Shown here: positions 1-7,952 of the stretch, in pieces | Layout of the letters: every line of letters starts with the position of its first letter | How positions within the stretch are numbered: position 1 is the first letter of the stretch | Source: CAMPKL01 sp963817465 | GTDB taxonomy: Bacteria; Acidobacteriota; Terriglobia; Bryobacterales; UBA6623 | Length of the DNA: 64,000 bases | Assembly: GCA_963817465.1 (NCBI GenBank) | Contig: CAWFOP010000009.1 | Location: 1 to 64,000, forward strand | Direction of reading: 5' to 3' | The notes under the pieces: model-generated | Told to the model about the DNA's origin: nothing | Seen by the model: the letters and a program-made list of their open reading frames with translations, nothing else | Databases searched by the model: none | Made by a program: the position numbers and the translations under genes

Positions 1-73
1 GCGTCGCCCAGGCCCAGGCCTTTTCGAGCGCTGTGATGCGCTTGTCCAGATGCTTGTAATAGACGTATCTCAC
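1..73 (-). CDS. hypothetical protein, N-terminus only (cut by window edge)
   Basis: On the minus strand a GTG at 71-73 opens a frame that stays open to the left edge, giving 24 residues that begin MRYVYYKHLDKRITALEKAW. The stretch is charged and looks like the start of a helical or coiled-coil protein. It lies downstream of the helix-turn-helix gene at 190-606 in the same direction and could be co-transcribed with it. No clear Shine-Dalgarno sequence stands before the GTG. Family unknown; the rest of the gene is outside the window. Confidence 0.4.
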   Translation of the reverse strand, partial: MRYVYYKHLDKRITALEKAWAWAT

Positions 74-189
74 CCTAATTTAAGGGTACGGTGCGCGGCC
101 AAGCGTTTTGCGGGCGGGCGGGGGTAAGCTGTTGATTCTTAGGCGAGGGGAGGTTGATTAGTTCCCGAAATCCGTCTGCGCCGCATTCG

Positions 190-606
190 TCACAGGTTTT
201 CGCGGCGGTTCGTCTTGTAGAGGGATTGGAGGCGATCTTCGAGCTCGTGCATCTCATAGCCGTGGCGGCCCCATTCCCAGGCCAGGCGCAGCGCCTGGAT
301 GCGAGCGTAGGCCGGCGCATTGTCGTCTTGGATGATTGAGCGGAGAACCTCGACGCCGTGGAGAGCGGCTTCTTGGGCGATGGAGAGGGCGCAGGCGTTG
401 ACTTCGCGGCGGGCCTCGAGCAATTTTTCGCGAAAGACATCGTCTTTGAGCCAGCGGCGGATGGTTCTTTCGTTGCAGCCGACTTTGCGCGCAGCGTCGC
501 GGTAGCTGCGGGCTGTCAACAGCGCGATGATCGCGTGTTGCTGTTGTTGGGACAGCGCGGGCTCTTCGTCGACTGGCACGTCGACGAAGCTCTTGGATAG
601 TGACAC
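190..606 (-). CDS. helix-turn-helix protein, phage terminase-small-subunit-like
   Basis: 138 residues. After a short acidic tail, residues about 20-55 form a homeodomain-like helix-turn-helix (QQQQHAIIALLTARSYRDAA, then NERTIRRWLKDD). This is the arrangement seen in phBC6A51-type and small-terminase-like HTH proteins. The C-terminal half is helical and ends in a coiled-coil segment (HELEDRLQSLYKTNRREN). Such proteins bind DNA, either as phage packaging small subunits or as host copies of unknown role. No large terminase or portal gene is visible, so a packaging role cannot be claimed. Upstream lie a GC-rich hairpin (630-653) and a promoter-like element shared with 17825-17851. Confidence 0.6.
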   Translation of the reverse strand: MSLSKSFVDVPVDEEPALSQQQQHAIIALLTARSYRDAARKVGCNERTIRRWLKDDVFREKLLEARREVNACALSIAQEAALHGVEVLRSIIQDDNAPAYARIQALRLAWEWGRHGYEMHELEDRLQSLYKTNRRENL

Positions 607-629
607 GTTTCGTCCTCTTGAAATGCGAA

Positions 630-653
630 ACGGCCGCGCGAGAGCGCGGCCGT
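630..653. repeat. perfect inverted repeat in the leader of the HTH gene
   Basis: ACGGCCGCGC, a 4-base loop, then GCGCGGCCGT: two perfect 10-base arms, 24 bp upstream of the start of the HTH gene on the minus strand. There is no T-run on either side, so it is not a typical intrinsic terminator. It could be an operator for the HTH protein or a leader hairpin. Confidence 0.5.
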
Positions 654-654
654 G

Positions 655-682
655 CGGCGACTCAAGTTCGCCACTTATAGGA
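655..682. promoter_or_regulatory. promoter-like element, copy 1 (shared with 17825-17851)
   Basis: The minus strand reads TCCTATAAGTGGCGAACTTG followed by AGTCG. Nearly the same block occurs at 17825-17851 before the MFS gene. TATAAG could be a -10 box for the HTH gene about 50-70 bases downstream. No convincing -35 is seen here. The conservation of two distant intergenic copies is what supports function. Confidence 0.4.
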
Positions 683-820
683 TATCAGGAGGCTCCAAGG
701 GTTTCGGTGAACAGCGCCCGGCGGACTGGGGAGTTCGTAAACGACTGATGATGCTGAGGTTAGGACCAGTCGAGGCTGTCCCCCTGCGTTGGGTCCCCTT
801 CCGTTGAGCTCCCCCAATTC

Positions 821-879
821 GGGCTCCGTCCCCGAACTGCCCAGAACTGCCAACTGCCGGGCTCCGTCCCCGAACTGCC
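821..879. repeat. 21-bp direct repeat, two copies
   Basis: GGGCTCCGTCCCCGAACTGC plus C occurs at 821-841 and again, identically, at 859-879, separated by a partial copy (AGAACTGCCAACTGC). The block lies in the 347-base gene-free stretch 607-953 between the HTH gene and the AraC gene. Apart from this, the hairpin and the shared element, nothing else is seen there. Confidence 0.7.
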
Positions 880-953
880 AAGCCTACTCGGTCGACTTCT
901 CGGTGAGTCAGGGCGCGGAACTGCTTCGTCCCGTTGGTGCTGCGGCCGTTCCG

Positions 954-1784
954 TCACACGGTGCGGAAGTGTTGCTTTCGATATTGGCGCGGCGAGCAGC
1001 CGCAGGCCGCTTTGAACGCCTCATTGAACCGGCTTAAGCTTTGGAAGCCCGCCGCGAACGCGATGGAAACGATGGGGTCCTCCGTGGTGACGAGCAAACG
1101 TTGGGCGTGCGAGATCCGGTGTTGCGTTATGAACGTGCTCATCGTCGTGCCGAACGCACGGCGGAACAGGTTCATGGCGTAGTTGGCGTGCACGCCGCTC
1201 GCCGCCGCGATCCGCTCGGAGGTGAGCGGCAGATGGTAGTTTCGCGCGATGTAGCAGGCGAGTTGGTCGGCTCGCGACAAGGTCGGTTCGGGATGCCGGA
1301 GCGCCGGCTGGGCTGAAAGGACCCGCGAGAGTCGCAGCAGCCGCGCCTGGACTTCCAGCCGCGCGGCGCGCTCGACGCCCGGATCCGGCCGCCGCAGCTC
1401 GCGCTCCCATTGCTCGAACTTCAGGTCGTCGCAGGGATCGACGGCGGAATCGATCACGAGCTCGCCCTCCAGGACCCGATTCACCACGCCCAGGTCGAGC
1501 CCCGCAGCGAGGAAAGCGCTGAGCGGGACCGTCACGACGAAGTACGGCTCCGCGCCGTCGAACTCCACGATTTGATGCGGGATGGCCGCCCAGAAGACGG
1601 AAACTGTCCTCGCGGCGAGCGTCACACGTCGTCCGCCGAGGAGATAGGTCAGCGAGCCCGATCGGAGCAGGTTGATCTCGATCTCGTTGTGCCGGTCCGG
1701 CCGGGGCATGCGCGACGGCGCCCAGAGCTCGCAAGTGAAGCCGTAAGGAAAAAACTCGGGGCGCGCGCTGTCGAACCGCTTCAC
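954..1784 (-). CDS. AraC family transcriptional regulator
   Basis: 276 residues, the usual AraC/XylS length. Residues about 1-150 look like a cupin-type sensing domain. The last 100 residues carry the two helix-turn-helix motifs: the first near SERIAAASGVHANYAMNLF, the second near DPIVSIAFAAGFQSLSRFN, followed by the family end pattern F+...G.SPRQYR. It is divergent from the pectate lyase at 1908, with 123 bases between the two starts, so it probably controls the polysaccharide cluster to its right. The ligand is unknown; by context it may be a pectin-derived sugar. Confidence 0.85.
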   Translation of the reverse strand: MKRFDSARPEFFPYGFTCELWAPSRMPRPDRHNEIEINLLRSGSLTYLLGGRRVTLAARTVSVFWAAIPHQIVEFDGAEPYFVVTVPLSAFLAAGLDLGVVNRVLEGELVIDSAVDPCDDLKFEQWERELRRPDPGVERAARLEVQARLLRLSRVLSAQPALRHPEPTLSRADQLACYIARNYHLPLTSERIAAASGVHANYAMNLFRRAFGTTMSTFITQHRISHAQRLLVTTEDPIVSIAFAAGFQSLSRFNEAFKAACGCSPRQYRKQHFRTV

Positions 1785-1907
1785 AGCCGCCTTAGAATAC
1801 CGTAGATTTCAAGCAGGATCGAGGAAGAAACACGAAATCGTAGCGGCGAGGATAAGGGGATTGGCGGCGAGCAGACGTCCTCGATCGCCGCCGCCCTGGA
1901 GGCCAAG

Positions 1908-3386
1908 ATGCTCTCTCTTCCGCCCGCACCGATCCTGCTCGTCCTGCTAGGCGGCCTGCTCGCGGCGACCCTCGTTCCGCCTTTGCTGGCGCAGCCGCCC
2001 GTTCCCGCCTTTCCCGGCGCGGAAGGGCATGGGGCGATGACCCGCGGCGGCCGGGGCGGACGCGTGATCGCCGTGACGAACCTCAACGACTCCGGCCCGG
2101 GCAGCCTGCGCGCCGCCGTCGAAGCCGAGGGCCCGCGCAGCGTCGTCTTCCGCGTCTCAGGGACGATCGTCCTCGAGAGCCGGCTGCGGATCTCGAACCC
2201 CTACCTCACCATCGCTGGCCAGACCGCCCCGGGAGACGGCATCGCCCTGCGCAAACATCAGCTTCAGATCGACGCGGACGAGGTCATCATCCGCTATCTC
2301 CGCATCCGGCTCGGCGACGAGTCCGGCGAGGACGCCGACGCCGTCTCGAGCCGCTACCACAAGAACATCATCCTCGACCACGTTTCGGCGAGCTGGAGCG
2401 TCGACGAAACCGTCTCGCTCTACCATGGCGAAAACGTGACGGTGCAGTGGAGCCTGATCGCGGAAAGCCTGTACAAGTCGAACCACGTCAAAGGCAATCA
2501 CGGCTTCGGCGGCATCTGGGGGTCGAACTACAGCACCTACCACCACAACCTGCTGGCGCACCACAGCAGCCGCAATCCCCGTTTCGCCTCGGGCTGCGGC
2601 TACACGGACTACCGCAACAACGTGATCTTCAACTGGGGCTACAACAGCGCCTACGGAGGCGAGAAGCGGCAACAAGGGAATCAGAAGTTCAGCCACTGCG
2701 TGGTCAACATGATCGGCAACTACTACAAGCCCGGCCCGGCGACGGTTCCCGGCGACGCGGCCCACCGAATCGTTAGCCCGTCGTCGCGCGACGAGTCGGA
2801 GGACTTCGGCCGGTGGTTTGTCGGCGACAACGTCCTGCACGGGAACCCCGCGGTCACAGCCGACAACTGGGGAGGGGGCGTTCAGCCGCAGCACGGCGAC
2901 GCATATTTGGCCGCCTTGAAACTGGATGAGCCCTGGCCGGCCAAGCCGATCGAGGAGCAATCCGCGGAAGAGGCGTACCGTCTGGTCCTGCGTGACGCGG
3001 GCGCGACCCTGCCCAAGCGCGATTCCGTCGACGGCCGCATTGTCGACGAGACCCGCCGGGGCGTCGCCACCTACGAAGGCGCCGGATATGAGAAAGACCA
3101 GCAGGTGGCGGATCCTTCCCAGCCATCCGGCATCATCGACTCGCCCGACGACGTCGGAGGCTGGCCCGAGCTGGCATCCTCGCCCGCCCCGCCCGACACG
3201 GACGGCGACGGCATGCCGGACGCGTGGGAAGAGGAGTTCAAACTCGATCCCGACGCCGCCGCGGATCCCGCGCTCGACAGCGACCGCGACGGCTATACCG
3301 ACGTCGAGGAGTATCTGAACGGCACGGACCCCACGCGGTTCGTGAACTATGCTCTGCCGGAGAACAACCGAAACACGCTGCAGTAG
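1908..3386 (+). CDS. secreted pectate lyase-like parallel beta-helix protein
   Basis: 492 residues with an N-terminal signal segment (about 1-28, hydrophobic, ending near LLAQPP). The mature part opens with FPGAEGHGAMTRGGRGG and NLNDSGPGSLRAAV, the hallmark start of PL1-like pectate lyases, and continues as a right-handed beta-helix (NIILDHVSASWSVDE, STYHHNLLAHHSSRNPRFA). The last 60 residues hold acidic repeats (DTDGDGMPDAWEE, DSDRDGYTDVEEYLNGTDP) like calcium-binding thrombospondin type 3 or dockerin-like loops. Expected role is cleavage of polygalacturonate outside the cell. Catalytic residues were not assigned individually. It heads a run of same-direction genes with two DUF1593 proteins. 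Confidence 0.85.
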   Translation: MLSLPPAPILLVLLGGLLAATLVPPLLAQPPVPAFPGAEGHGAMTRGGRGGRVIAVTNLNDSGPGSLRAAVEAEGPRSVVFRVSGTIVLESRLRISNPYLTIAGQTAPGDGIALRKHQLQIDADEVIIRYLRIRLGDESGEDADAVSSRYHKNIILDHVSASWSVDETVSLYHGENVTVQWSLIAESLYKSNHVKGNHGFGGIWGSNYSTYHHNLLAHHSSRNPRFASGCGYTDYRNNVIFNWGYNSAYGGEKRQQGNQKFSHCVVNMIGNYYKPGPATVPGDAAHRIVSPSSRDESEDFGRWFVGDNVLHGNPAVTADNWGGGVQPQHGDAYLAALKLDEPWPAKPIEEQSAEEAYRLVLRDAGATLPKRDSVDGRIVDETRRGVATYEGAGYEKDQQVADPSQPSGIIDSPDDVGGWPELASSPAPPDTDGDGMPDAWEEEFKLDPDAAADPALDSDRDGYTDVEEYLNGTDPTRFVNYALPENNRNTLQ

Positions 3387-3409
3387 CGATCGGCGTTTGG
3401 GAGGATCGA

Positions 3410-4873
3410 ATGCCCGGAGCGAAGATAAAGCGGCTCGCGTCAGGCGACCGTCTCGCCAAATCCCTCGGATGTGCAGCGCTGCTGCTCGCGCTCCACGGCG
3501 CCTGCGCGGCGCCCTCGGCCGCCCCCGCCGCTGACCCGGTTCCGAAACCGCGCGTCATCGTCACCAGCGACGGCGAGATCGATGACGAATGCTCCATGGT
3601 CCGGTTCCTGCTCTACGCGAATGAGTGGGATATCGAGGGCATCGTCACCTCGAGCTCGCAGTACCATTCGCACGGGCACAACTGGGCCGGCGATGACTGG
3701 CTTGAGCCCTATCTCGAGGCGTATGCGCAGGTCTATCGCAATCTGGTGAGACACGACCCCCGCTATCCGACGCCGCAATACCTCCGGAATCGCACGCACC
3801 TCGGGAACGTCGAGGCGGAGGGAGACATGCAGGAGGCCACCGCGGGGTCGCAGCATATTGTCAGCGTGCTGCTGGACGAGACCGATGATCGGCCGGTGTG
3901 GTTGCAGGCGTGGGGCGGGCCGAACACGATTGCGCGGGCGCTCAAGACGATCGAACAGGATCATCCCGAGAAAATGGCCGAGGTCGCCGCGAAGATTCGG
4001 TTCTTCTTCATCTGGGAGCAGGATTCGACCTATCAGGACTACATCCGGCCGCACTGGGGGAAGTACGAGATTCCCACAATCATCTCCGATCAGTTCGAGG
4101 CCATCGCCTACCGCTGGGATCGCGTTCAGCCCGAGGACAAGCAGCAATACTTCACCGGGGCGTGGATGAAAGAGAACATCCTGGAGAACCACGGGCCGCT
4201 GTGCGCTCTTTATCACGCAAAGGAGAACGGAGGTTTTCGCTCCGAGGGCGATTCGCCGGCGTTTCTGCATACGATCGTGACCGGTTTGCGCAACCTGGAG
4301 TCGCCGGACTGGGGCGGATGGGGCGGGCGCTACGTCCGCGTGCGCGAGAACACGTGGCTCGATCCGGTTCCGGTCGAGGGGTACGAGTATCCGGAGGGGC
4401 GATGGTACGGGTCGTCGGCGTGGGGGCGAAACAGCCTCCGGGAGGGGACGACGACGACCGAGGAGCAACGGCGGGAGTACTTCAAGCCCCTGTGGCGCTG
4501 GACGGACGCGCTGCAGAACGACTTCGCGGCGCGGGCGGACTGGTGCGTGAGGGGGTTCAGCGAGGCCAATCATCCACCCGTGGCCAAGGTGCAGGGCGCT
4601 CTGACGCGCGACGTCCGGCCCGGTGAAACGGTGAAGCTGAGAGCCGCCGCGACCGATCCCGACGGCGACGAGCTCGCTTTCCAGTGGTGGCAGTACGCCG
4701 AGGCCGATTCCGCCGAATCGACCGTCACGATAGCCAATGGCGATTCACCCCGCGACGTGAGCTTCGTCGCGCCGGACGAGCCCGGAAAGCAGGTCCACAT
4801 CATCGTGGAAGTGACCGACAACGGCGCGCCCGCCCTCACTCGCTACCAGCGCGTCGTCTGCAACATCCGGTGA
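3410..4873 (+). CDS. exported DUF1593 (nucleoside hydrolase-like, Sde182 family) protein
   Basis: 487 residues from the ATG at 3410, chosen because GGGAGGA precedes it and a signal peptide follows (SLGCAALLLALHGACAA). The longer open frame from 3224 lies inside the pectate lyase gene. The N-terminal domain starts VIVTSDGEIDDECSMVRFLL, which resembles the DxDxDD metal site of nucleoside hydrolases. The C-terminal 100 residues (from NHPPVAKVQGAL) form a beta-sandwich like the C-terminal domain of the cellulose-binding protein Sde182. The family occurs in plant-polysaccharide gene sets; substrate unknown. It starts 24 bases after the pectate lyase stop and ends 7 bases before the next paralogue. 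Confidence 0.8.
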   Translation: MPGAKIKRLASGDRLAKSLGCAALLLALHGACAAPSAAPAADPVPKPRVIVTSDGEIDDECSMVRFLLYANEWDIEGIVTSSSQYHSHGHNWAGDDWLEPYLEAYAQVYRNLVRHDPRYPTPQYLRNRTHLGNVEAEGDMQEATAGSQHIVSVLLDETDDRPVWLQAWGGPNTIARALKTIEQDHPEKMAEVAAKIRFFFIWEQDSTYQDYIRPHWGKYEIPTIISDQFEAIAYRWDRVQPEDKQQYFTGAWMKENILENHGPLCALYHAKENGGFRSEGDSPAFLHTIVTGLRNLESPDWGGWGGRYVRVRENTWLDPVPVEGYEYPEGRWYGSSAWGRNSLREGTTTTEEQRREYFKPLWRWTDALQNDFAARADWCVRGFSEANHPPVAKVQGALTRDVRPGETVKLRAAATDPDGDELAFQWWQYAEADSAESTVTIANGDSPRDVSFVAPDEPGKQVHIIVEVTDNGAPALTRYQRVVCNIR

Positions 4874-4880
4874 GGACGCC

Positions 4881-6176
4881 ATGCCCTTCACGACCCGACG
4901 ACGATGGTTGGCCGGAGCGCTTGGGCTGCCGTTGCTGCCCGAGCTCGTCCGCTCGCAACGGACGGATCGAGCGGCTGTCGGGGGTCACCGCGTGTTGGTC
5001 TCGACCGACATCGGCGGCTCGGACCCGGACGACTTCCAGTCGATGGTGCACTTCCTGATCTACGCCGACCTGTTCGACGTCGAGGGCCTCGTCTCGTCGC
5101 CCTGGGGGCCGGGGCGCGCCGGCCACATCCTCGAAGTCATCGACCGATACGAGGCGGACTACGCCAACCTCCGCTCGTGGTCGTCCGACTATCCGAGCCC
5201 GGACGCCCTGCGCGCCGTCACCAAGCAGGGCGAGACCGAGCTCGCCGTCGGGGCGGGCCACGGCCGGCGAACGGAGGGCTCGGACTGGATCATCGAGTGC
5301 GGCCGGCGCGACGACCCGCGGCCGCTGTACGTGCTGGTCTGGGGAACGATCGAAGACGTCGCCCAGGCGCTGCACGACGATCCAAGCATCAAGGAAAAGC
5401 TGCGCGTCTACTTCATCGGCGGTCCGAATAAGAAGTGGAGCCCGGCGGCCTACAACTACATCGAGCAGCATCACCCCGACCTCTGGATTATCGAGAACAA
5501 CTCGACCTATCGCGGCTGGTTCGTGGGGGGAAATCAGTCGGGAGACCTAGGCAACCGGACCTTTGTCGAGACTCACATCCAAGGACACGGAGCCCTAGGA
5601 AACTATTTCGCCGAACATCTCGGCGCCGTCATCAAGATGGGCGACACGCCGTCGGTGACATACATGATGGGCGCGCCCGAGGATCCCTCTCAACCCGGCT
5701 GGGGAGGTCGCTTCGTACGAGCGTGGGACCGTCCCAAGCGTGTGTTCGATCGGCTGACGACGGTCGATGATGAACTGGAGACGTTCGGCTTGCTGGAGAT
5801 CGTGTTGTCGGGATCGCCGGGCGGCAGAACACGACTCATCGTGGATAGGCAGGAGTTCCCGGCGGCGCGGGAGGAGCCGTCAGCCTGGCGCTTCCGATTT
5901 GTGCCGAAGGAAACCAAGCGCTGGTCCTACGGAATCGCAAGCGACTCCGCGGAGTTGAACGGGCTGGAAGGCGCATTTGTCAGCGTAGATCCACCGCCGA
6001 GCTCTGCGAATCGCCCGTCCCGGCGACACCCTAACTGGTGGACAGATGACCCGAACCGCGCTTTCGCTGAAGGCCCTCATCTCGGGGCGGTCACAGTGAA
6101 CCGGTGGCGTGAGGAGGCCTTGCGCGACTTCGCCGCGCGGATGCAACGTTGCGGAAGCGCGAAGTCATCGCCCTGA
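4881..6176 (+). CDS. exported DUF1593 (nucleoside hydrolase-like) protein, second copy
   Basis: 431 residues with a Tat-type N-terminus (TTRRRWLAGALGLPLLPE). The core begins VLVSTDIGGSDPDDFQSMVH, again an aspartate-rich metal-binding loop of nucleoside-hydrolase type, and shares NxSTYRGWF...GH and WGGRFVR motifs with the gene before it. It is a diverged paralogue, not a recent duplication, because the export route and C-terminus differ. It lacks the Sde182-type C-terminal sandwich in the same form. Translation is probably coupled to 3410-4873 (7-base gap). Likely role: cleavage of a glycosidic or N-glycosidic bond in a plant-derived substrate, inferred from context. Confidence 0.78.
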   Translation: MPFTTRRRWLAGALGLPLLPELVRSQRTDRAAVGGHRVLVSTDIGGSDPDDFQSMVHFLIYADLFDVEGLVSSPWGPGRAGHILEVIDRYEADYANLRSWSSDYPSPDALRAVTKQGETELAVGAGHGRRTEGSDWIIECGRRDDPRPLYVLVWGTIEDVAQALHDDPSIKEKLRVYFIGGPNKKWSPAAYNYIEQHHPDLWIIENNSTYRGWFVGGNQSGDLGNRTFVETHIQGHGALGNYFAEHLGAVIKMGDTPSVTYMMGAPEDPSQPGWGGRFVRAWDRPKRVFDRLTTVDDELETFGLLEIVLSGSPGGRTRLIVDRQEFPAAREEPSAWRFRFVPKETKRWSYGIASDSAELNGLEGAFVSVDPPPSSANRPSRRHPNWWTDDPNRAFAEGPHLGAVTVNRWREEALRDFAARMQRCGSAKSSP

Positions 6177-6613
6177 CCGACGGAGTTCGCGAACTGGCCC
6201 GCTCGGCAAGTCTGCGCATGGTCGTCAGCGAGTCGTTCCCCGCCCGCGCAGCGGAAGGGGGACTGCGCGTCCGGCAATACGCTCCGCCGCGCGGCGGCTC
6301 CGTGCAATGTACTGTGACCGCCGAAGACGACATCTTGATTGCTCGCCTGGCGGCGAACCTGGAGGGCGTCCGCCGCCTCGACCTTAGTTTCTGCGACGAG
6401 CGCGGCGTCGAACAGCTACGTCTGCCCGACATCCCGGTACAGCTCGGCGCAGGCGGCATCGTTTATCAGGAGTCGATGACCTTCGCCAAAGCCTCACCGA
6501 CGATGAAGCTCATCGCCCGTCTCCTTACCCCCGACGAAGACGGCGGCGAGCGCCTGGTGGGCGAATATACGTTCAATCACACGCGGTCGCTGCCGGGGCC
6601 CGGAACGCTGTAG
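6149..6613 (+). CDS. hypothetical protein (GldM/outer-surface-like beta protein, family unknown)
   Basis: 154 residues from a TTG that overlaps the end of the DUF1593 gene by 28 bases; an internal ATG at about 6218 is an alternative start. The sequence has a basic helical N-terminus (RKREVIALTDGVRELARSAS), then beta-rich segments with two prolines-rich turns (RQYAPPRGGSV, LPDIPVQLG). No signal peptide or recognised domain. Codon use matches its neighbours and the reading frame is long for chance in this position, so it is probably real. It converges with the thioredoxin-like gene, 28 bases away. Confidence 0.5.
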   Translation: MRKREVIALTDGVRELARSASLRMVVSESFPARAAEGGLRVRQYAPPRGGSVQCTVTAEDDILIARLAANLEGVRRLDLSFCDERGVEQLRLPDIPVQLGAGGIVYQESMTFAKASPTMKLIARLLTPDEDGGERLVGEYTFNHTRSLPGPGTL

Positions 6614-6641
6614 GCCGACCCGCTGCGATTGTTTGGAAAGC

Positions 6642-7100
6642 TCAGAGTCCGGCGGCTTGCTCGATGGCCGCCGCGATGTCGTCAGGAGTGACGTCGTCGC
6701 CGGCCAAGGTCCGCATCACTCGTCCCCCGGCGGCGTAGATCCTGACGGCGGGCGGCTCCGGGACGCCGAGCTCCTCGAGCGCGGCGCCGTAATCGACCGC
6801 CAGCCGATAACGCGGTCCGATGGGGTCGAGGCGGCGCAGCAACCCTTCGTCATCCGACTCAAAGTTCACATAGAGGAACGGGACCGCCGGATATTCGCCC
6901 TCGAGCTCGACAACCGACGGCAGCAGCTCGACCGATGATCTCGACCAGGGCGCCCAGAAGAAGACGACTGTCGGGGTTTGGGCGATGCCGCCGAGCGTTT
7001 GTCGCCAGCCGGCCTCGTCGAGCCGGCGCTCGCGCGAGTCGCCCATGCAGCCAATAAGACTTGACAGGAAAAGAACGACGCCGAATCTGCGTCGGAGGAT
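6642..7100 (-). CDS. thioredoxin-fold lipoprotein lacking the active-site cysteines
   Basis: The thioredoxin fold is clear (TVVFFWAPWSRSSVELLPSV, then PPAVRIYAAGGRVMRTLAG), but WCxxC is replaced by WAPWSRSS, so no disulfide chemistry is expected. The first ATG (7046) has no ribosome binding site. The frame upstream encodes a complete lipoprotein signal, LRRRFGVVLFLSSLIGC, with lipobox LIGC directly before that ATG. An ATC at 7100 preceded nine bases earlier by AAGGAG is the best start, giving 152 residues; ATC starts are rare, so a base error or other start remains possible. The proposed start lies 6 bases after the stop of the 7107-7484 gene, so the two are probably translated together. It may be an outer-membrane-anchored scaffold or carrier. 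Confidence 0.65.
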   Translation of the reverse strand: MLRRRFGVVLFLSSLIGCMGDSRERRLDEAGWRQTLGGIAQTPTVVFFWAPWSRSSVELLPSVVELEGEYPAVPFLYVNFESDDEGLLRRLDPIGPRYRLAVDYGAALEELGVPEPPAVRIYAAGGRVMRTLAGDDVTPDDIAAAIEQAAGL

Positions 7101-7106
7101 GACCCG

Positions 7107-7484
7107 TTACTCCTTCTTGAGACGCATGGCGTAGAACAGCTCCATGCGATCGTCGAAGCTGCTGACCTTGCGGATCTTCGGCTGATAGCCGTCGGTGAAG
7201 GCTTTGACTTCGTAGTCGACGTTGGGATCGAGCCCGGCGAAGAAGAAGCGGCCCTGGGGGTCGGTGTAGTACGACTTCACATCGAGCGTGCGCTCGTTCT
7301 TGAGCTGCACGACGGCCTTGAGCGGATCTTCGCCCTCTGTCGTCACGATGCCCTTGACCGTCCGAGTGGGGTCTTCTTTTTTCTTGTCCTTGCCGAAAAG
7401 TTGAGCCCGCGCGACGTCGGCGACCGCAAGGCCGGCGACCCCGACGAGGCCAAGAATCGCGATCCGTCGAGTCGTCGTCATCAT
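7107..7484 (-). CDS. small exported carboxypeptidase-regulatory-like protein
   Basis: 125 residues. The N-terminus is a signal peptide (TTRRIAILGLVGVAGLAVAD, ending ARA) with a twin arginine. After a lysine-rich linker (LFGKDKKKEDPTR) comes one beta-sandwich of the CarboxypepD_reg/transthyretin-like type: VKGIVTTEGEDPLKAVVQL, DPQGRFFFAGLDP, DYEVKAFTDGYQPKIRKV. Proteins like this bind or present other molecules at the cell surface; no enzymatic residues are seen. It is the middle of a leftward set with a paralogue (7561-7926) and the thioredoxin-like lipoprotein. Confidence 0.65.
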   Translation of the reverse strand: MMTTTRRIAILGLVGVAGLAVADVARAQLFGKDKKKEDPTRTVKGIVTTEGEDPLKAVVQLKNERTLDVKSYYTDPQGRFFFAGLDPNVDYEVKAFTDGYQPKIRKVSSFDDRMELFYAMRLKKE

Positions 7485-7560
7485 GGAACTCTCCCCATTT
7501 TATATACGGCGGGCCTGCAAGGGCGGTTTCTTGCGCGTTTGAGGCGTCGTCGAGCGGTCT

Positions 7561-7926
7561 CTACTTGGCCGCGCTCATCAGGAAGTTGAGGTTCGTGCGC
7601 TGGGCTTCGTAGGCGTACGCCTCCTTCTCCATCGGCTCGAGCCCTTTGAACTCCGCCACGACGCGATACTTCGGGTCTCCGGCGGCCGGCACGCGGACGG
7701 CGAACTCGCCGCGCGCGTCCGTCACGCCTTCCCACTTGCGTTTTTCGTCCGCGGGGTCGATGACGGTGACCTTCGCGCCTTCCAGCGAGAGGCCGTTCGG
7801 CTGAAACACCGTACCCGCGATGACGCCCTGCGGGCCCTCTTCCCGCCGCTTCGACTTTTTCTTCTTCTTGTCCTTGGCCGCGGCTAGGCCGGCGAACAAA
7901 CCCAACAGAATTGACCGGCGGAGCAT
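7561..7926 (-). CDS. small exported carboxypeptidase-regulatory-like protein, paralogue
   Basis: 121 residues with a short signal (LRRSILLGLFAGLAAAKD), a lysine-rich linker (KKKKKSKRREEGPQG) and one CarboxypepD_reg-like beta-sandwich (VIAGTVFQPNGLSLEGAKVT, DARGEFAVRVPAAGDPKYRV). Layout is the same as in 7107-7484, separated by 76 bases, so the two are tandem paralogues. The poly-lysine linkers could contact an acidic polymer or the envelope; this is inference. It follows the DUF6282 gene by 26 bases in the same direction. Confidence 0.65.
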   Translation of the reverse strand: MLRRSILLGLFAGLAAAKDKKKKKSKRREEGPQGVIAGTVFQPNGLSLEGAKVTVIDPADEKRKWEGVTDARGEFAVRVPAAGDPKYRVVAEFKGLEPMEKEAYAYEAQRTNLNFLMSAAK

Positions 7927-7952
7927 CTCGTCCCGCAGTCTAGCCCAAGCCG

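Noticed and set aside
190..606. calling this the terminase of an integrated phage
   Set aside because: No large terminase, portal, capsid or integrase gene is visible nearby; the HTH type also occurs outside phages.
607..953. possible small RNA or tRNA gene in the repeat-rich stretch
   Set aside because: No cloverleaf or rRNA-like sequence could be found here or in the other gaps; only short repeats are visible.
3224..3409. N-terminal extension of the first DUF1593 protein
   Set aside because: It lies inside the pectate lyase gene, is Arg-rich, and would bury the signal peptide; the ATG at 3410 has a good ribosome binding site.
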